Source: Leishmania donovani
Taxonomy: Eukaryota > Euglenozoa > Kinetoplastea > Trypanosomatida > Trypanosomatidae
NCBI RefSeq assembly: GCF_000227135.1
Contig: NC_018255.1
Coordinates: 382,649-446,648, forward strand
DNA: 64,000 bases
Reading direction: 5' to 3'
Below the pieces are notes generated by a model that searched no databases, was not told where the DNA came from, and saw only the letters and a list, made by a program, of their open reading frames with translations. Below are positions 52,101-63,303 of the stretch, piece after piece (within the stretch, counting starts at the first letter, position 1; the number at the start of each line of letters is the position of its first letter). The translations under genes were made by a program, and so were the position numbers.

Positions 52101-55030
52101 TCCGTTTCTTGTGCTCTTCTTCATGTGAGCCAGAGGCGAGCGGCGACAGCTGCCCAGCGTAATGGCGCCACCCTCGGTACATAGGAAGGGCTCTTTGTTT
52201 TGTTATGCAGGGCCGCGTCTCTCTCTCTCTCGCCCCTCCCCCCTGGAGCGTGTGTGGGATCGTGGTCTCTTCTTCGACTCCATCAAGCGCTTTTCAGTTT
52301 GCGTCATTGTTGTCGGTGTCAGCGAGAGAGCGCAGGCACACATGGGGAGTCAGCGCGCCAGAATGGAGATTCCATAGGCATAGTTTCTCGTGTTCTGTGA
52401 AACCAGTTCATCCGCAGCGCGCTCCCCTAGGGTAGCGAGACACTTTTCCGCCAGCCAAAGAAAACCTTAAAGGCGCTCCGGAAGGATCATGAGAAAAAAA
52501 ACGGCGAAACGCGGAGAGCACAACCATGAGCGATGCGTGCAGGTATGCGCCCTCACGCACGCATCCATTTCTCGAGAGCGAAAGCGAACAACAAGAACGC
52601 AAACAGCGCGACCTGTTTTCTTTGTGCAACACTTATTTTGTATCCCACCGCACGAATGCGTGTGTGTATGTGCGTGACTGTGTCTGCGTCGCTGAAGGCT
52701 TTTGTGTAGTGCTCACACCCTCCAACTCGCCCCTCTCGCGCATTGTGTGGACGGCGTCGCCGTTACCTTGCTCCGCGCCTTTCGCTTCCGCACCCTACGT
52801 CACTCCTCACTCGTTGTGCATGCGCGCATCGCGCCCAACACACGCGGTGCTCGTTGCGTTGTGGCTGTTATTGACACGTTCTCTTTTTTCTGGTTTGCGT
52901 CTGTTGGGCCACCGCATGTCTCTAAAGACTTCACTCACCGTTGTGTATTTTGCGTTTTCTGTTTTTCTTTTCTTCTCCTTCGTTTTACGTGTTTCTGTGT
53001 ACCGAAGGATGCCTGTGCCGGTGTGCGTGTTGTAGTGATGGGTGGAGAGTGTGCGGCGGATCTCCCTCACCCTCTGTCGCCCTCCAAATGACGGATTCAG
53101 CGGGCGGAGAGCGCGCACGCACATGAAGGACGCAAGAGCACGCATCAATTAGGGAAGGACGCACTGTGTCAACAGCGAGTAGGCATGTGGCGCAGGCATC
53201 TGCATGCGCCCTCTTTCCTTCTTGCGATGCACTGTGAACTATGCAGTCAATCACCGATCTCGCTTGTTTACTTAGATTGCGCTTGCCATCTCGATGACTA
53301 TGCTCCCTCGCTCACCCCATCTTCTCTCTGATTCAGGGTATATCTCTATGGGCCGCCCGCGTTTTCCTCTCTGCCACCCTCGCTCCATAACACGCTGCGT
53401 ATGAAGGGTGCAGTTTTGTGATGGACTCTCGCGTTTGATGCTGCTGGTACTTCCTCCCCCTTCGTGGGCGTGTTACTCACTTGTGCGTTTTCGTTTTTCC
53501 TTGTTTTTTTTTTTCGTTTCCGTGGTCTTTCGAGGGTGCTTTCTTGATACCCCTCGTCTGCTCTCTACACCCCCTTACATTGTAGAAGTGGCGGCTCTCT
53601 TTTTTTTTTTTGCTTTTTTGATTTACTTCGTCGTTCGTTGGCTTCATTCTACTGTCGACGTCTGCCTGCACACGCGAATGCATGCATGCCCGCACCTCGC
53701 ACTCGGGGCGGAGTACGGCTGAGGGAGCTGAGGCGACCTACTCCACAGAAGGAGAGCTTTCGTGTTGACAAAGTTAGAGGGAGTGGACGGACGAAAAATG
53801 AGGGCGAGATGGTCATCAGCGCCGACACGCCCCCTCTCATTACCTCCCTTCTTCTACCATGGATGTCGCTGTGTTTCTTTTTTTTTTTCTGCCCTTTTTT
53901 CCTTTTGTCGGTGTACGTGCCGCTGTGTCTCGTTGATGTCCTTGTGTGCACGAGTGGAGTACGTCAGTGTGTGTTCTCTCTCCTGTTTCTGTGTGCATTT
54001 TTGTTTTTGGGCGCGTGCGCGTGTGCGTGCTTCGCCTTTATTATATAGCTCTCTCCATTTTTCGATGATGCTGTTGTTCCTCTCTGTGGCTCTTTTCCGC
54101 CTCACCTATTCATTGCTTGTTTTCCTCACGTCCTCTTCTTATTGTTCTCTGTTCGCACTCGGTTGACTTGTCTGTCTCTGTGTCTGTGTGCACCGTCGGC
54201 GCGCGTCTTTCATGCTCTCCTACACACACGCATATATATATATATATGCGTGTATATGCCATGTATGTACATGTGTACATGCACACGTGCATCCGCCGAT
54301 GCACGTAATGTTTTCCCTCGTGATGATCAAGGACAAAGAGATCACTGAATTTTGGAAAGAAACAAACAGAAAAAAAAACGAAACACAGAAACACAGCGGA
54401 GCGGCAACACCCTGCGCAGAGGGTGCTGTTCAGCAACCACCAACTGTGCGGGCTCCTCTGTGTGTGATTGGTGTGCGTGGGGGGAGAGAAGGGAATGCAG
54501 CAGACGAAACGACGACAATGCCGAATCGGGCCGATAAATTCCGCGTTCCTTTGAGGGCGTGAAGGTCGCGCCGTAAAAAAAAAAACAACCCAAACTCTGC
54601 ACGCCCCTCATCTTTCCGTGTGCCGGCGTGGAACGCTGTATGCTGCTCTCTCCGCCATGGATCTTTGTGTACAAGGCCCTCAATCTCAGCTGCCGAGACG
54701 GATTGTGAGGCGCCGGAAGGACTGCATGACGGCAGCCATATGCGTTGCGCACGGACGGATGCATGAAGGTTGTTGGTGGTGAGTACGTTGTCCCCACTTC
54801 ACCCCATCCTGTGGCTCCCTTGCCCATGTATCGTATCATCGGCGTCTCTCGCCTTGTCAGCTCACATTTGCATGGCCGAGCATTCCACTTCACCAACCCT
54901 ACGCCGCCCGTCATCTCCCTTATCTCACTTTCTTCCACACGCACACGCACTCACAGCTGAAGCGGGCAGCGCCCCTTGGCCGACTTTCTCTCTCCAACGT
55001 CATACACCGACAACACAAGCAGCACTTGCG
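49158..55030. other. Nearly 6 kb without a convincing gene
   Basis: This is unusually long for a trypanosomatid spacer. The largest part (50200-54200) is T/C-rich with long T runs and GT-rich stretches, and a (TA)n run lies at 54232-54247. A block at about 49690-50110 is less biased and has open frames on both strands (124 and 168 codons), neither with a known domain. The sequence probably includes a long 3' untranslated region of the eight-helix amastin-like gene. Confidence 0.45.
54232..54247. repeat. (TA)n microsatellite
   Basis: Eight TA units near the right end of the long spacer before ETF-alpha. Confidence 0.9.
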
Positions 55031-55073
55031 ATCCTCTCTCCCTTCCCTTCTCCCTCTTTTTATTCCGTAGCAG
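55031..55073 (+). promoter_or_regulatory. Predicted spliced-leader acceptor of ETF-alpha
   Basis: A long C/T tract at 55031-55066 is followed by AG at 55069-55070 and 55072-55073. The next ATG is at 55127, so the leader would be 53-56 nt. A T run at 55107-55115 with AG at 55124-55125 is another possible site, only one base before the ATG. Confidence 0.5.
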
Positions 55074-55126
55074 AGACACACGTATCTCGAAACGGAAACG
55101 AAGACGTTTTTTTTGTTCGGCGAAGC

Positions 55127-56104
55127 ATGCTCCGCGCGACTGCATTGTCATTGGGCAAAGCCCTCGTCATTGCTGAGATGGTGGGTGGGAAGGTCTCACC
55201 AGCGACGCTGTCCGCCATTACAGGGGCCGCGAAGGTGGGCCCGGTGGCGGTCCTGGTGGCCGGTGCGTCCGCCAAGGCTGAGGCCCAGGTGCTGGCCAAG
55301 ATCAAGTCTGTAGCGAGCGTGCTGGTGACGGTCGGGGAGCAATACAGCCACGGCCTCCCGGAGGAGTACGCTCCGCTCATCGACGTGGCGGTGAGAGCGA
55401 ACGGTTACACGCACGTATTTGCCGGGACTTCGGCATTCGGCAAAAATGTCATCCCTAGGGCGGCAGCGAGGCAGAGCTGCATGCCCATTCCCGAAGTCAC
55501 GGAGATTGTGGACGAGAACACGTTTGTGCGGCAGACGTACGCCGGCAATGCAATCACGACCATCAAGTCGTCTGACAAGATCAAGTACTGCACCTTGCGC
55601 GGTACGGCGTTTGAGCGAGCCGAGTTGGACGGTGGTAGCGCCGCAGTGGCGGAACTCGCCGCGACCCCGGAGGTGGGTAAGGCAAAGTTTTTAGAGGACC
55701 AGCTGTCCACCAGCGACAAGCCTGACCTGATGACAGCGGCGACCGTCATCTCCGGCGGCCGAGGTATGAAGAACGGCGATAACTTCAAGATGCTCGAGGA
55801 GCTGGCCTCCCCGCTGAACGCAGCCGTCGGCGCTACCCGCGCTGTTGTGGATGCTGGCTACGTGCCAAACGAGATGCAGGTCGGCCAGACGGGCAAGACC
55901 GTCGCGCCGAACTTCTACCTCGCGTGCGGTATCTCCGGCGCTATCCAGCACGTGGCCGGCATGAAAGACTCGAAGGTAATCGCCGTGGTCAACACGGACG
56001 AGGAGGCGCCCTTCTTCCAAATCGCCGACTACGGCATTGTCGATGATCTCTTCAAAGTGGTGCCGGCGCTAACGGAGAAGGTCAAGGCGGCTAACGGCAA
56101 GTGA
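55127..56104 (+). CDS. ETFA: Electron transfer flavoprotein, alpha subunit (mitochondrial)
   Basis: The 325-residue product is the ETF alpha subunit. With the beta subunit it takes electrons from acyl-CoA and related dehydrogenases and passes them to ETF-ubiquinone oxidoreductase. The N-terminal lobe starts ALVIAEMVGGKVSPATL. The C-terminal FAD-binding lobe shows ISGGRGMKNGDNFKMLEEL (near 207-225), GATRAVVDAGYVP, QVGQTGKTVAPNFYLACGIS and AVVNTDEEAPFFQIADYGI, all hallmarks of the family. Length matches other ETF alpha proteins. The N-terminus MLRATALSLGK is short for a presequence, but the protein should act in the mitochondrial matrix. The next gene encodes an acyl-CoA-synthetase-like enzyme with a related metabolic theme. 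Confidence 0.95.
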   Translation: MLRATALSLGKALVIAEMVGGKVSPATLSAITGAAKVGPVAVLVAGASAKAEAQVLAKIKSVASVLVTVGEQYSHGLPEEYAPLIDVAVRANGYTHVFAGTSAFGKNVIPRAAARQSCMPIPEVTEIVDENTFVRQTYAGNAITTIKSSDKIKYCTLRGTAFERAELDGGSAAVAELAATPEVGKAKFLEDQLSTSDKPDLMTAATVISGGRGMKNGDNFKMLEELASPLNAAVGATRAVVDAGYVPNEMQVGQTGKTVAPNFYLACGISGAIQHVAGMKDSKVIAVVNTDEEAPFFQIADYGIVDDLFKVVPALTEKVKAANGK

Positions 56105-56629
56105 GACCTCCCCGCAAAACGGATTGGCGCATACGATGTACGACAACGGAGAGGTGAGGACGTTGCACGAGGCGCGTGACGCAAGGAAGGCGGACTCGAA
56201 GTACAGCGCTTATTCGTGGACGCATCGTCGGCACAAGTGCTTGTGTCTCGACCATACAACGCGGCCCTCACTCCCCACCACACACGGGTCACTGCAACTT
56301 TTTTCTTTTCCTTTGTATGTCGTCATTCGCATTCCGAGTCGAAGGGGCGGATGTATGAACCGGAACGAAGAACGCCAGCGCTGGGCAGCTGTTATGCGAC
56401 AGGGCAAAGAGGTTTTCCAAGGGCTGAACACAGGTATGTGTCTGGGTGAGTGGGCCATGAGTGTGTCTCCTTATGTATGTTCGGCTTGTATGGCAAAGAC
56501 GCACTCGTGGCGCACCCATCGACCCGAACCCTCTCCCACGTTTTTAAACCTTTTTTTTTGCTTGCGGCTCCATGCTCCTGACACGACGGTGGCCCGTCGC
56601 GTGCATCTCTCCCGTTCAGAGTGTCGGTG
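56105..56629. other. Spacer after ETF-alpha
   Basis: Probable 3' untranslated region. No coding signal is seen. Confidence 0.4.
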
Positions 56630-57202
56630 GGCATTGTGACATGGTGTACAGCGACGAGGTGGCCGTGACTGCAAAGCCAGCCATGCCAGAGGCGCCGACG
56701 CTAAGTGCATGGACGGCGGATCTGGTCGCCGGCCTCAGACGCCAGGCCGCCATCCCCCGAAACCGCGCCACATGCTGAGACAAGAGGTTCTTGGCGGCAA
56801 CGGTCCCACATCAAAAGAGCGCGGATGCTGAGCTTGCAAGACGACAGGCGACCATGCTCCCCTGGCTCCGCACGGGCACGCGCCCGCACTTTGGATCGCT
56901 GCAGCGGCGGGTGGCTGTCAGCGACCACCATGGGGGGCGAGGATGGCGTGCTGCCTGCTGTTCCGCTAGCACCGCAGTACTCCCCCCCCTCCACCGCCGG
57001 AGGCNNNNNNNNNNNNNNNNNNNNNNNNNNNNNNNNNNNNNNNNNNNNNNNNNNNNNNNNNNNNNNNNNNNNNNNNNNNNNNNNNNNNNNNNNNNNNNNN
57101 NNNCGGATCAAGGCACGCAATCCGGCCCGGTCGGTGTGGCTGCTGATCGCGCAGCACGCATGCGAGGCAGAGGGACGAGGCAAGGGCAAGAGGAGCCCGT
57201 GA
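56630..57202 (+). pseudogene. Possible coding remnant with an internal gap
   Basis: Three + frames each give a plausible piece: YSDEVAVTAKPAMPEAPTLS, then SADAELARRQATMLPWLRT, and in a third frame LPAVPLAPQYSPPSTAGG. After the N gap the third frame goes on with RNPARSVWLLIAQHACEAEG to a stop at 57200-57202. No frame is open throughout and no family was recognised. The sequence differs from the pyrimidine-rich spacer around it, so it may be a decayed gene or inserted element. Confidence 0.2.
57005..57103. other. Assembly gap of 99 N
   Basis: The run of N follows a C-rich stretch (56984-57000) and interrupts the possible remnant at 56630-57202. Its true length is unknown. Confidence 0.95.
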
Positions 57203-58671
57203 GGCGCACGGCCCAGCTTGACGGCAGGAAGGCTCGGAGTTACTCGTGGTGCAGCACGAATAGGAAAAGTGTGTTTGCATGTGCGGAGTTGTTGGCATGT
57301 TGGTGGCAGAGCGGCTACGTCGCCGAGAAAACTGTGTTTCTCCGAAGGAGATGCCCCATGATTTCGCAAAGAAAAAGATGTGAGGTGGCGCGCAACCTGT
57401 GAGTGAAAGGCATGCTGTCTACGCATCGCCGGCTTCCCCAACTGCTTCCCTTTCGTTGTGTGCCCCCCAGCGCGCACACGCCCCTTGCATGCGTATTATC
57501 ACGCGCATCGGCCCTTCGTGTGTGTGTGTGTTGTTGCTCAATTTGTTTTCTGTTTTTTTTTTCCTCTCTTTTCCGAGTGGGACCTCCATCTGCGTCCCTT
57601 TCTTTTTTTTTTTGTATGCTTCTGCCTTTGTGTCCTTCTTGACGCGTCTTTGTTGCCGTGGCGGGGAAACAGCCGAACACGCCGGGCGGTGTGCTCGGGA
57701 CGCTACAGACAGCCAAAGAAAAAAAAGCAATCAAGGTAGGCAAGACTGGAGGAAGGGAAAGGAGGAAAGAGAAGAGGAGTGGGGAGGGGAAACCTTAGAA
57801 AAAGGGCGAGCCCGCCACCGCGGGCGTGTCGGTATGAGGGGTCATGTGTGTGGGTGGGTGCGGGGGGGGGTCTTTCACGGGCACGGACGCAACGGTTTCT
57901 CTCTCTCTTTGTCTTTTGTTGTTGCGTTCTAATGGCTCTCCTTCCGTGCTGTTCTCCGCATACAGGGCGCACGCACGCACAAACGCATATGCGTAAGTAC
58001 ATATGTACGTGCATGTGTGTGTGTGTGTGATTTTGCTTGCTTTTTTTTTTCGAAGTATGGCGTCTCTCTCTCATTCTCGTCGGCACATTTCGTTGTGGCG
58101 GTTCCTCTTTTGTGTTTACCTGTGCTGTTGTGCATGTCTATGTCTCTTCATCTGTCGCTGCCTTTCTCTGCGAGTGACCCTCTCGTTTTTCGTTTTTATT
58201 TGCGCGTCTCTGTGCGTGGCTGTGGGCGTCCTTGTGTTGCGCGTCTTCGCGATTTCGTCTCCCTTCTCATCAACCATGGCATCACAGCAGGCACGCAACG
58301 CCCACCAACAGAACAACGGCTGAAAAAAGAGGCCCAACCGGAAAGGCGAGTAAGAGGAGTCTCGCCAGAAGCCGACGTATCGCAGCTCTAGCGAGTACTT
58401 CATGAGCGCGTCAATTCTCAAAGAGTCTCACAAACGCCGCCACGAACGGACTCAAGACCTCCTCCTACCGTTTGTTCTCACAACACACACCTTTGCTGCA
58501 CCGCCATCTCCCCCCCCCCAACACACACATACACACAACCTTCCCTGCCTTTTTCAAGACACGCCCACCCAACCCACGCCACGCACATGTTTCGGGAGTG
58601 CCACAGGAACGTTAAAGGTGAACACGAGTAAGTCTGATCTCTGCCGCCTTGAAATTCCACGCAACCACCAC
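57203..58671. other. Pyrimidine-rich spacer before the acyl-CoA-synthetase-like gene
   Basis: T runs at 57553-57563, 57602-57614 and 58040-58050, GT-rich stretches near 58008-58030 and a C run near 58509-58518. Only low-complexity frames are present. Confidence 0.5.
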
Positions 58672-58708
58672 CCGCTTCCCTCGCCTCGTGCACTTCCCGC
58701 CCTCTTAG
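58672..58708 (+). promoter_or_regulatory. Predicted spliced-leader acceptor with an upstream ATG behind it
   Basis: C/T-rich sequence at 58672-58706 is followed by AG at 58707-58708. No further AG occurs before the ATG at 58758. The leader therefore contains an out-of-frame ATG at 58735, whose frame runs past the main start. Confidence 0.4.
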
Positions 58709-58757
58709 CATTCGCCTCTCTGCTCTCCCTCTTGATGAAAAAAAAACGACCCGCGCC

Positions 58758-60983
58758 ATGTTCCGCGCCTTTACATCCCCGATTCTCGCCAAAGTACCCT
58801 ACGCCACCCTGTTTGAGTACAACCATGTCCTCAAGAAGGTGTTTGAGGCACAGCCGTCAAAGGTGGCGCTGAGATGTGAGCTGCCGGGGATGCCCGAGAT
58901 GCAGTTCACGTACGGGCAGCTGCAGCGCGATGTAGTGGCCATGGCGGGCGCGATGGTTCGGCGCAAAGAGGCGGTGGCGCAGGCGCGCGGCGAGACTTCG
59001 CTGGGCTGGCTGCAGCCAAGCAAGCCGGCGCACGTGCGCAGCGTGTTCGCGCAAGGCGAGCGGACACCGAGCTGCGACTACATTAAGGACACAGGCTTCT
59101 ACACGATGTCCGTGTTGTGCGGCCCGGGGTACACGTATGTTGTGTCGCTGCTGGCGAGCTGGTCGCTAAACCAGCTGGTGACACCGATGTCCGTGTCTCA
59201 GCGGTACAAGGACGAGCTGATGTACGTGCTCGAGCACAGCGGCAGCCGCAGCATTGTGGGCGACACGAAGCTGCTGAAGGAGAAGTTACCTGCCGAGTAC
59301 GAGGAGCTGTACGTTCGCGCTGAGGCGGGCATCGACAAAATCCCGCGGCGTGCGCCGAGGGAGCCGCGGCTGCACAACGACTCCGACGTTACCTCCAACA
59401 CGTTCCTCGTCGACACCGTCTACGACGCCGCTCTTCTTGTTCGCGACATCACAGCAAAGCGTGATATTAAGGGGACCGCCACGCTGCAGGCGGAGTGGCT
59501 ACCGCCCGCGGAGAGCGCCTGTTCACCGATGCTGAGCGCCGAGGATGTCGTGAAGCGTCTCGACGACGAGAAGGCCTCCGCCAAGGCTCGCGAGCTGGAT
59601 CGGCAAGCGGAGATCGCGCAGCAGGAACATCTCCGCCGGAACCGAGCGCCAACGGAAGCCGTGGGAGGCGCTGATCCTGCGGGGAACGACGGAGACGGTG
59701 AGAGCCTCTTCTGCTTTGACTCGGCGCACCTTGATGAGCTGAATCGCGTTTACCAGCGCTGGTACGCCATGCCGTCGGCGCGCCCGACCAAGTACGATGA
59801 CTGCCTCATGCTGTACACCTCCGGCACGACGGCAAAGCCGAAGGGCGTCGTGCATACCCACGCCAGCGTGGCCAACATGGTGAAAGTACTGCAGGATGCG
59901 TGGCAGTGGAGAGATACGGACAGCATTCTTCACGTCTTGCCCTGGCACCATGTACACGGCCTTGTAAACATCCTCCTGTGCGCCCTCGCCTCGAATGCGC
60001 GTTGCGTAGTTACCACCTTCGACGACGCTGCGCGGGTGGCACATCGACTAGAGCAGGGCGACATCACGCTCTTCATGGCGGTGCCCACTGTCTACGTGAA
60101 GCTCAGTGATGCTGTGCAGCGCAAGTTCAGCCCCATTGAGAAGACCGGATTCCGAAAGGCTTGCATGGAATCTGTGCGCCTCATGGTCTGTGGCAGCGCG
60201 CCTCTGCCTGTGCCCACGCTCAACCAGTTCTGCGAGCTCTCGGGTCACACGCTGCTAGAGCGCTACGGCATGACGGAGATCGGCATGGCCCTCAGTCAGC
60301 CGCTTCACCCCATCGCCGACCGGCACCCCGGAACCGTAGGCTCGCCGTTGCCGACGGTGAAGACGTACGTGCACCAGCCGGAGACGGCGGAGGCGATGGA
60401 GCAGGCGTCGGCAAAGGAGGCGGAGTACGACGAGGTGGGCAGCCTGGGCATCGCGTCGGAGTCGCTGTTCGACCGCTACTGGAACAATGCGACAGCGACG
60501 AAGAAGGAGGTGCGGACGAACGCGGCAGGGATGCGGTTCTTCGACACGGGCGACACCGTTGGCGTGCGGCTGCCCGCGGGAAAGTCTGCTGTGTATACAA
60601 TTCTGGGGCGGTCGAGCGTGGACATCATCAAGTCGCGCGGGTACAAGCTCTCTGCGCTGGAGATCGAGGCGACGCTGCTTGCGCGCAACGACCTGTTTTA
60701 CGAGATGGCTGTTGTTGGCGCCGCGGACGCTGTGCAGGGTGAGAGCGTTGTGGCGGTTGTCGCGATGCAGCCGGAGGCGGCGAGGGCGCGCGGGATCACG
60801 TTTGGCGAGGGCGCCGCGTGGCACGAGACTGCAGCGGTGACGGAAGAACTGAAAAAGGTTGCCCTGCAGCTGCTGGCACCGTACAAGTGCCCGTCGCGGT
60901 ACATTGTCGTGCCGGAGATCCCGCGCAACGCGACGGGGAAGGTGAACAAGAAGGACCTGAAGAAGGCACTGAACCTTGCGTGA
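58758..60983 (+). CDS. Acyl-CoA synthetase, ACSF3/malonyl-CoA synthetase-like
   Basis: The 741-residue product is an AMP-forming acid:CoA ligase. Core motifs are the P-loop YTSGTTAKPKGVVHTHAS (near 353-370), WHHVHGLVNILLC, ERYGMTEIGMAL (501-512), FDTGDTVGV, GRSSVDIIKSRGYKLSALEI (617-636) and the catalytic-lysine end RNATGKVNKKDLKKAL (723-738). DIIKSRGYKLSALEIE and HHVHGLVNILL closely resemble ACSF3, the mitochondrial malonyl-CoA synthetase, which activates malonate and methylmalonate. The N-terminus MFRAFTSPILAKVPYATL could be a mitochondrial presequence. The enzyme is some 160 residues longer than animal ACSF3, mainly through a charged linker near residues 205-330. Substrate specificity is inferred. 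ETF-alpha lies directly upstream. Confidence 0.85.
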   Translation: MFRAFTSPILAKVPYATLFEYNHVLKKVFEAQPSKVALRCELPGMPEMQFTYGQLQRDVVAMAGAMVRRKEAVAQARGETSLGWLQPSKPAHVRSVFAQGERTPSCDYIKDTGFYTMSVLCGPGYTYVVSLLASWSLNQLVTPMSVSQRYKDELMYVLEHSGSRSIVGDTKLLKEKLPAEYEELYVRAEAGIDKIPRRAPREPRLHNDSDVTSNTFLVDTVYDAALLVRDITAKRDIKGTATLQAEWLPPAESACSPMLSAEDVVKRLDDEKASAKARELDRQAEIAQQEHLRRNRAPTEAVGGADPAGNDGDGESLFCFDSAHLDELNRVYQRWYAMPSARPTKYDDCLMLYTSGTTAKPKGVVHTHASVANMVKVLQDAWQWRDTDSILHVLPWHHVHGLVNILLCALASNARCVVTTFDDAARVAHRLEQGDITLFMAVPTVYVKLSDAVQRKFSPIEKTGFRKACMESVRLMVCGSAPLPVPTLNQFCELSGHTLLERYGMTEIGMALSQPLHPIADRHPGTVGSPLPTVKTYVHQPETAEAMEQASAKEAEYDEVGSLGIASESLFDRYWNNATATKKEVRTNAAGMRFFDTGDTVGVRLPAGKSAVYTILGRSSVDIIKSRGYKLSALEIEATLLARNDLFYEMAVVGAADAVQGESVVAVVAMQPEAARARGITFGEGAAWHETAAVTEELKKVALQLLAPYKCPSRYIVVPEIPRNATGKVNKKDLKKALNLA

Positions 60984-62445
60984 GATGCTTTATACTCCGC
61001 ATGTGGAGAGTGTGAGCTGCGGGGAGCAAGAGATGGACCGTGCAATGCGCGCGACGGAGAGTCCCTCATGCTCTGCGTGTGTGAGGGCTCGTTGTGCTGT
61101 GAGGTCGGCGGCGCTGCTATGGTGCGCGTGTGCTCGTGGCCTTTTCCTGGTGGTCACCAGAGGAGGAGGCGGGGTGTTTACTGGGCTGATGCCTTGATGA
61201 CAGCTGCAGTCCCACTTGTGCACTGATTCTCGTTTTTATTGTTTACCTTTTCCCAGCTCCACGCACCACCTCTCGCGCTTGTTGGCGAAGACCATGACGT
61301 GCTGAGCGGCCGTTTTTTTACCACCATCGGTGTATGACGAGGATGTACGGGGGGCGCCACCCGGGAGAGGGCACGAGCGCCTACGTCTGAGCAGAAGGCG
61401 AGGAAAGTGTGCCTGCACATAGAGACACAAGCACACGCGCGCATGTGCATATACAAGACACTGCCCTTTCTCTCTCCCTCTCTTTTTTTTTTTGAGTATC
61501 AACACTCGAACGTTTTCTCTCTGTGTGCTCCTGCGGGTGCGCGGTCGATACTCATCGGAAAGGGAAGGGGAGAGGAGGGAGGGAGAAGGGAGGAGGGCGG
61601 CGATGAAAAGACAGAGCGGCGTTTGGCGCCACGACGTTTGGGGTAATGTCTGTCCGCGTGCGTGAAGCCCCTCCTGGAAGCGGGTTCGTCTGACGAACTT
61701 GCGCTCTTGTGACTGGTTAGTGCGCCGAATCGCTGCCTGCAGCGACTACCATCGCTCCTGATACTTTTGTATCTCGGCACCTTGCCGACCTTGAGCCGCC
61801 ATCCCGCAGCTCCGCTTCTCCCTCATGACTCCGGGCGAACCACTTCGATAGCCCGCCCCAGCGCATCTCGTGCACTCCGCTTCACATTCTCGTGGCTCTC
61901 GTTAGCCGCACAGCCGCTTCACTCACCAACACATGTGCACACAGTTGTGGGCTGCACGTGTCCAAGAGTGGCTGAGCGGCAAGCATCCACAAAACAGGCG
62001 CACAGAAACGCAATCGTGAAGGAATGTCGGCGAGGGGAGACTTCGTTTTTTTTTTTTCTGAGTGCGTACGTGTGCGTGTGCGTTTTGGAGCCCGAAAACT
62101 GAGCAGATCTTGTTGGCTGTCGGAGGCAAAGAGACGGCCACACCTCCTCCACAAAGAGCGGTTTGATGCCTCCTCCCTCCTCCCTCCTCCTCCCCTCTCT
62201 GTCTCTGTCTCGCGCAGTGAGTCTATGCGTCTCGCGTTCTTTTGTTTGTTTTCCCCGCCCCGTTTCTTTTGCGCCACGTCGGTGCCCTCCCGTGGATCAT
62301 TTATGAGGCCCTCTCTTCCTCCAATCTTCGACTCCTCGCTCCCCAACCCCTTGTCGTCTTCCCACCTTGCCCTTCTCCTTATCGTCCGCGTGAGGCCTCC
62401 GGTCTGCTGAAGCGGGGCACTCCCAGGCGCAGGAGGGAGTTCTAG
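60984..62445. other. Spacer after the acyl-CoA-synthetase-like gene
   Basis: Mixed then pyrimidine-rich sequence with T runs at 61484-61494 and 62047-62059. No supported gene. Confidence 0.45.
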
Positions 62446-62724
62446 GTGTTTTGCGGTTGTGATAGACCCTGGTGCGGCTTGGTAGGCGTTCTGTCCGCCG
62501 TGCGCAGCAAGACACCAATACAAGCGGTTGGAGTTGTTCTCGAAGGATTCCCGCACCTTTCGCGGGATTTTGTTCCGCTGCCACCGTATTCTGTATCACA
62601 TGATTACCGCTATGCGGCGCCACCCGACTTGCGCGGCCGAGCGCTTCGTATAGATGCTCCTGTATCCATACCGTATAATGAACCTACACACGCACCCTCC
62701 AAGGTGCAGCGCAGAAAGATTTAG
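62446..62724 (+). pseudogene. Coding-like fragment without an ATG start
   Basis: A 92-codon frame is open from just after a stop at 62443-62445 to a stop at 62722-62724. Its first codon is GTG and it has no upstream ATG. The protein looks natural (for example SKTPIQAVGVVLEGF and RALRIDAPVSIPYNEP) and not like spacer translation. By eye its third-position GC is lower than that of the neighbouring genes, which suggests decay or a foreign source. The family was not recognised. It could be the end of a lost gene. Confidence 0.25.
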
Positions 62725-63303
62725 CCATTCTTTTTGGTAAGATTGATGCCGCCACCGGTGCAGCCGCATGAGTGCGAGAGGAAACCCTGTGACTCACCAG
62801 CAGGGTCATCACACCCGCGACGGCGGCGGCGATGCGGCGGCCGCTGCTGCTACTCTCCCCCGCTGGCCGTTTCTCGCACTCAGCAACTCATTGGTGGCAT
62901 CATCGTCGGCGACAACGGTCTCGCTCATGGCAACCTCGCAGGCGGCGAAGCCGCCAACACCATCGATGGCAACAATGGTGGAAGCGACAGTACGAATCGA
63001 GCACTTCCGGCGGATAGCCCACAAAACCTCTACGCACCGAACAATCTGCGTCGGCCTCTACAACCGCTGGATCGCCTCGTCGACCCTGTCGTCCGGTTCT
63101 TGCGGGTGAACAACCTCTACGCATCCCACAGCGTCTTCCGCGACCTGCCGCACCCGAGAATGGCGCCACACGTGCACGGCCAGAGAGCGCATCGCATACG
63201 AAAGTTGATCGGCTAATTCACGTTCCTCTCCCAGAACTCGGCAACGCAGGTGACCCAAGTGCGACTGCGGCTGCCACTTTCGAAAAAAAAAAAAGCAGGC
63301 GTG

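Noticed and set aside
51669..52184. Open frame of 171 codons on the + strand with hydrophobic parts
   Set aside because: The hydrophobic look comes from T/C-rich spacer DNA, not from a membrane protein. No good start or conserved motif was seen.
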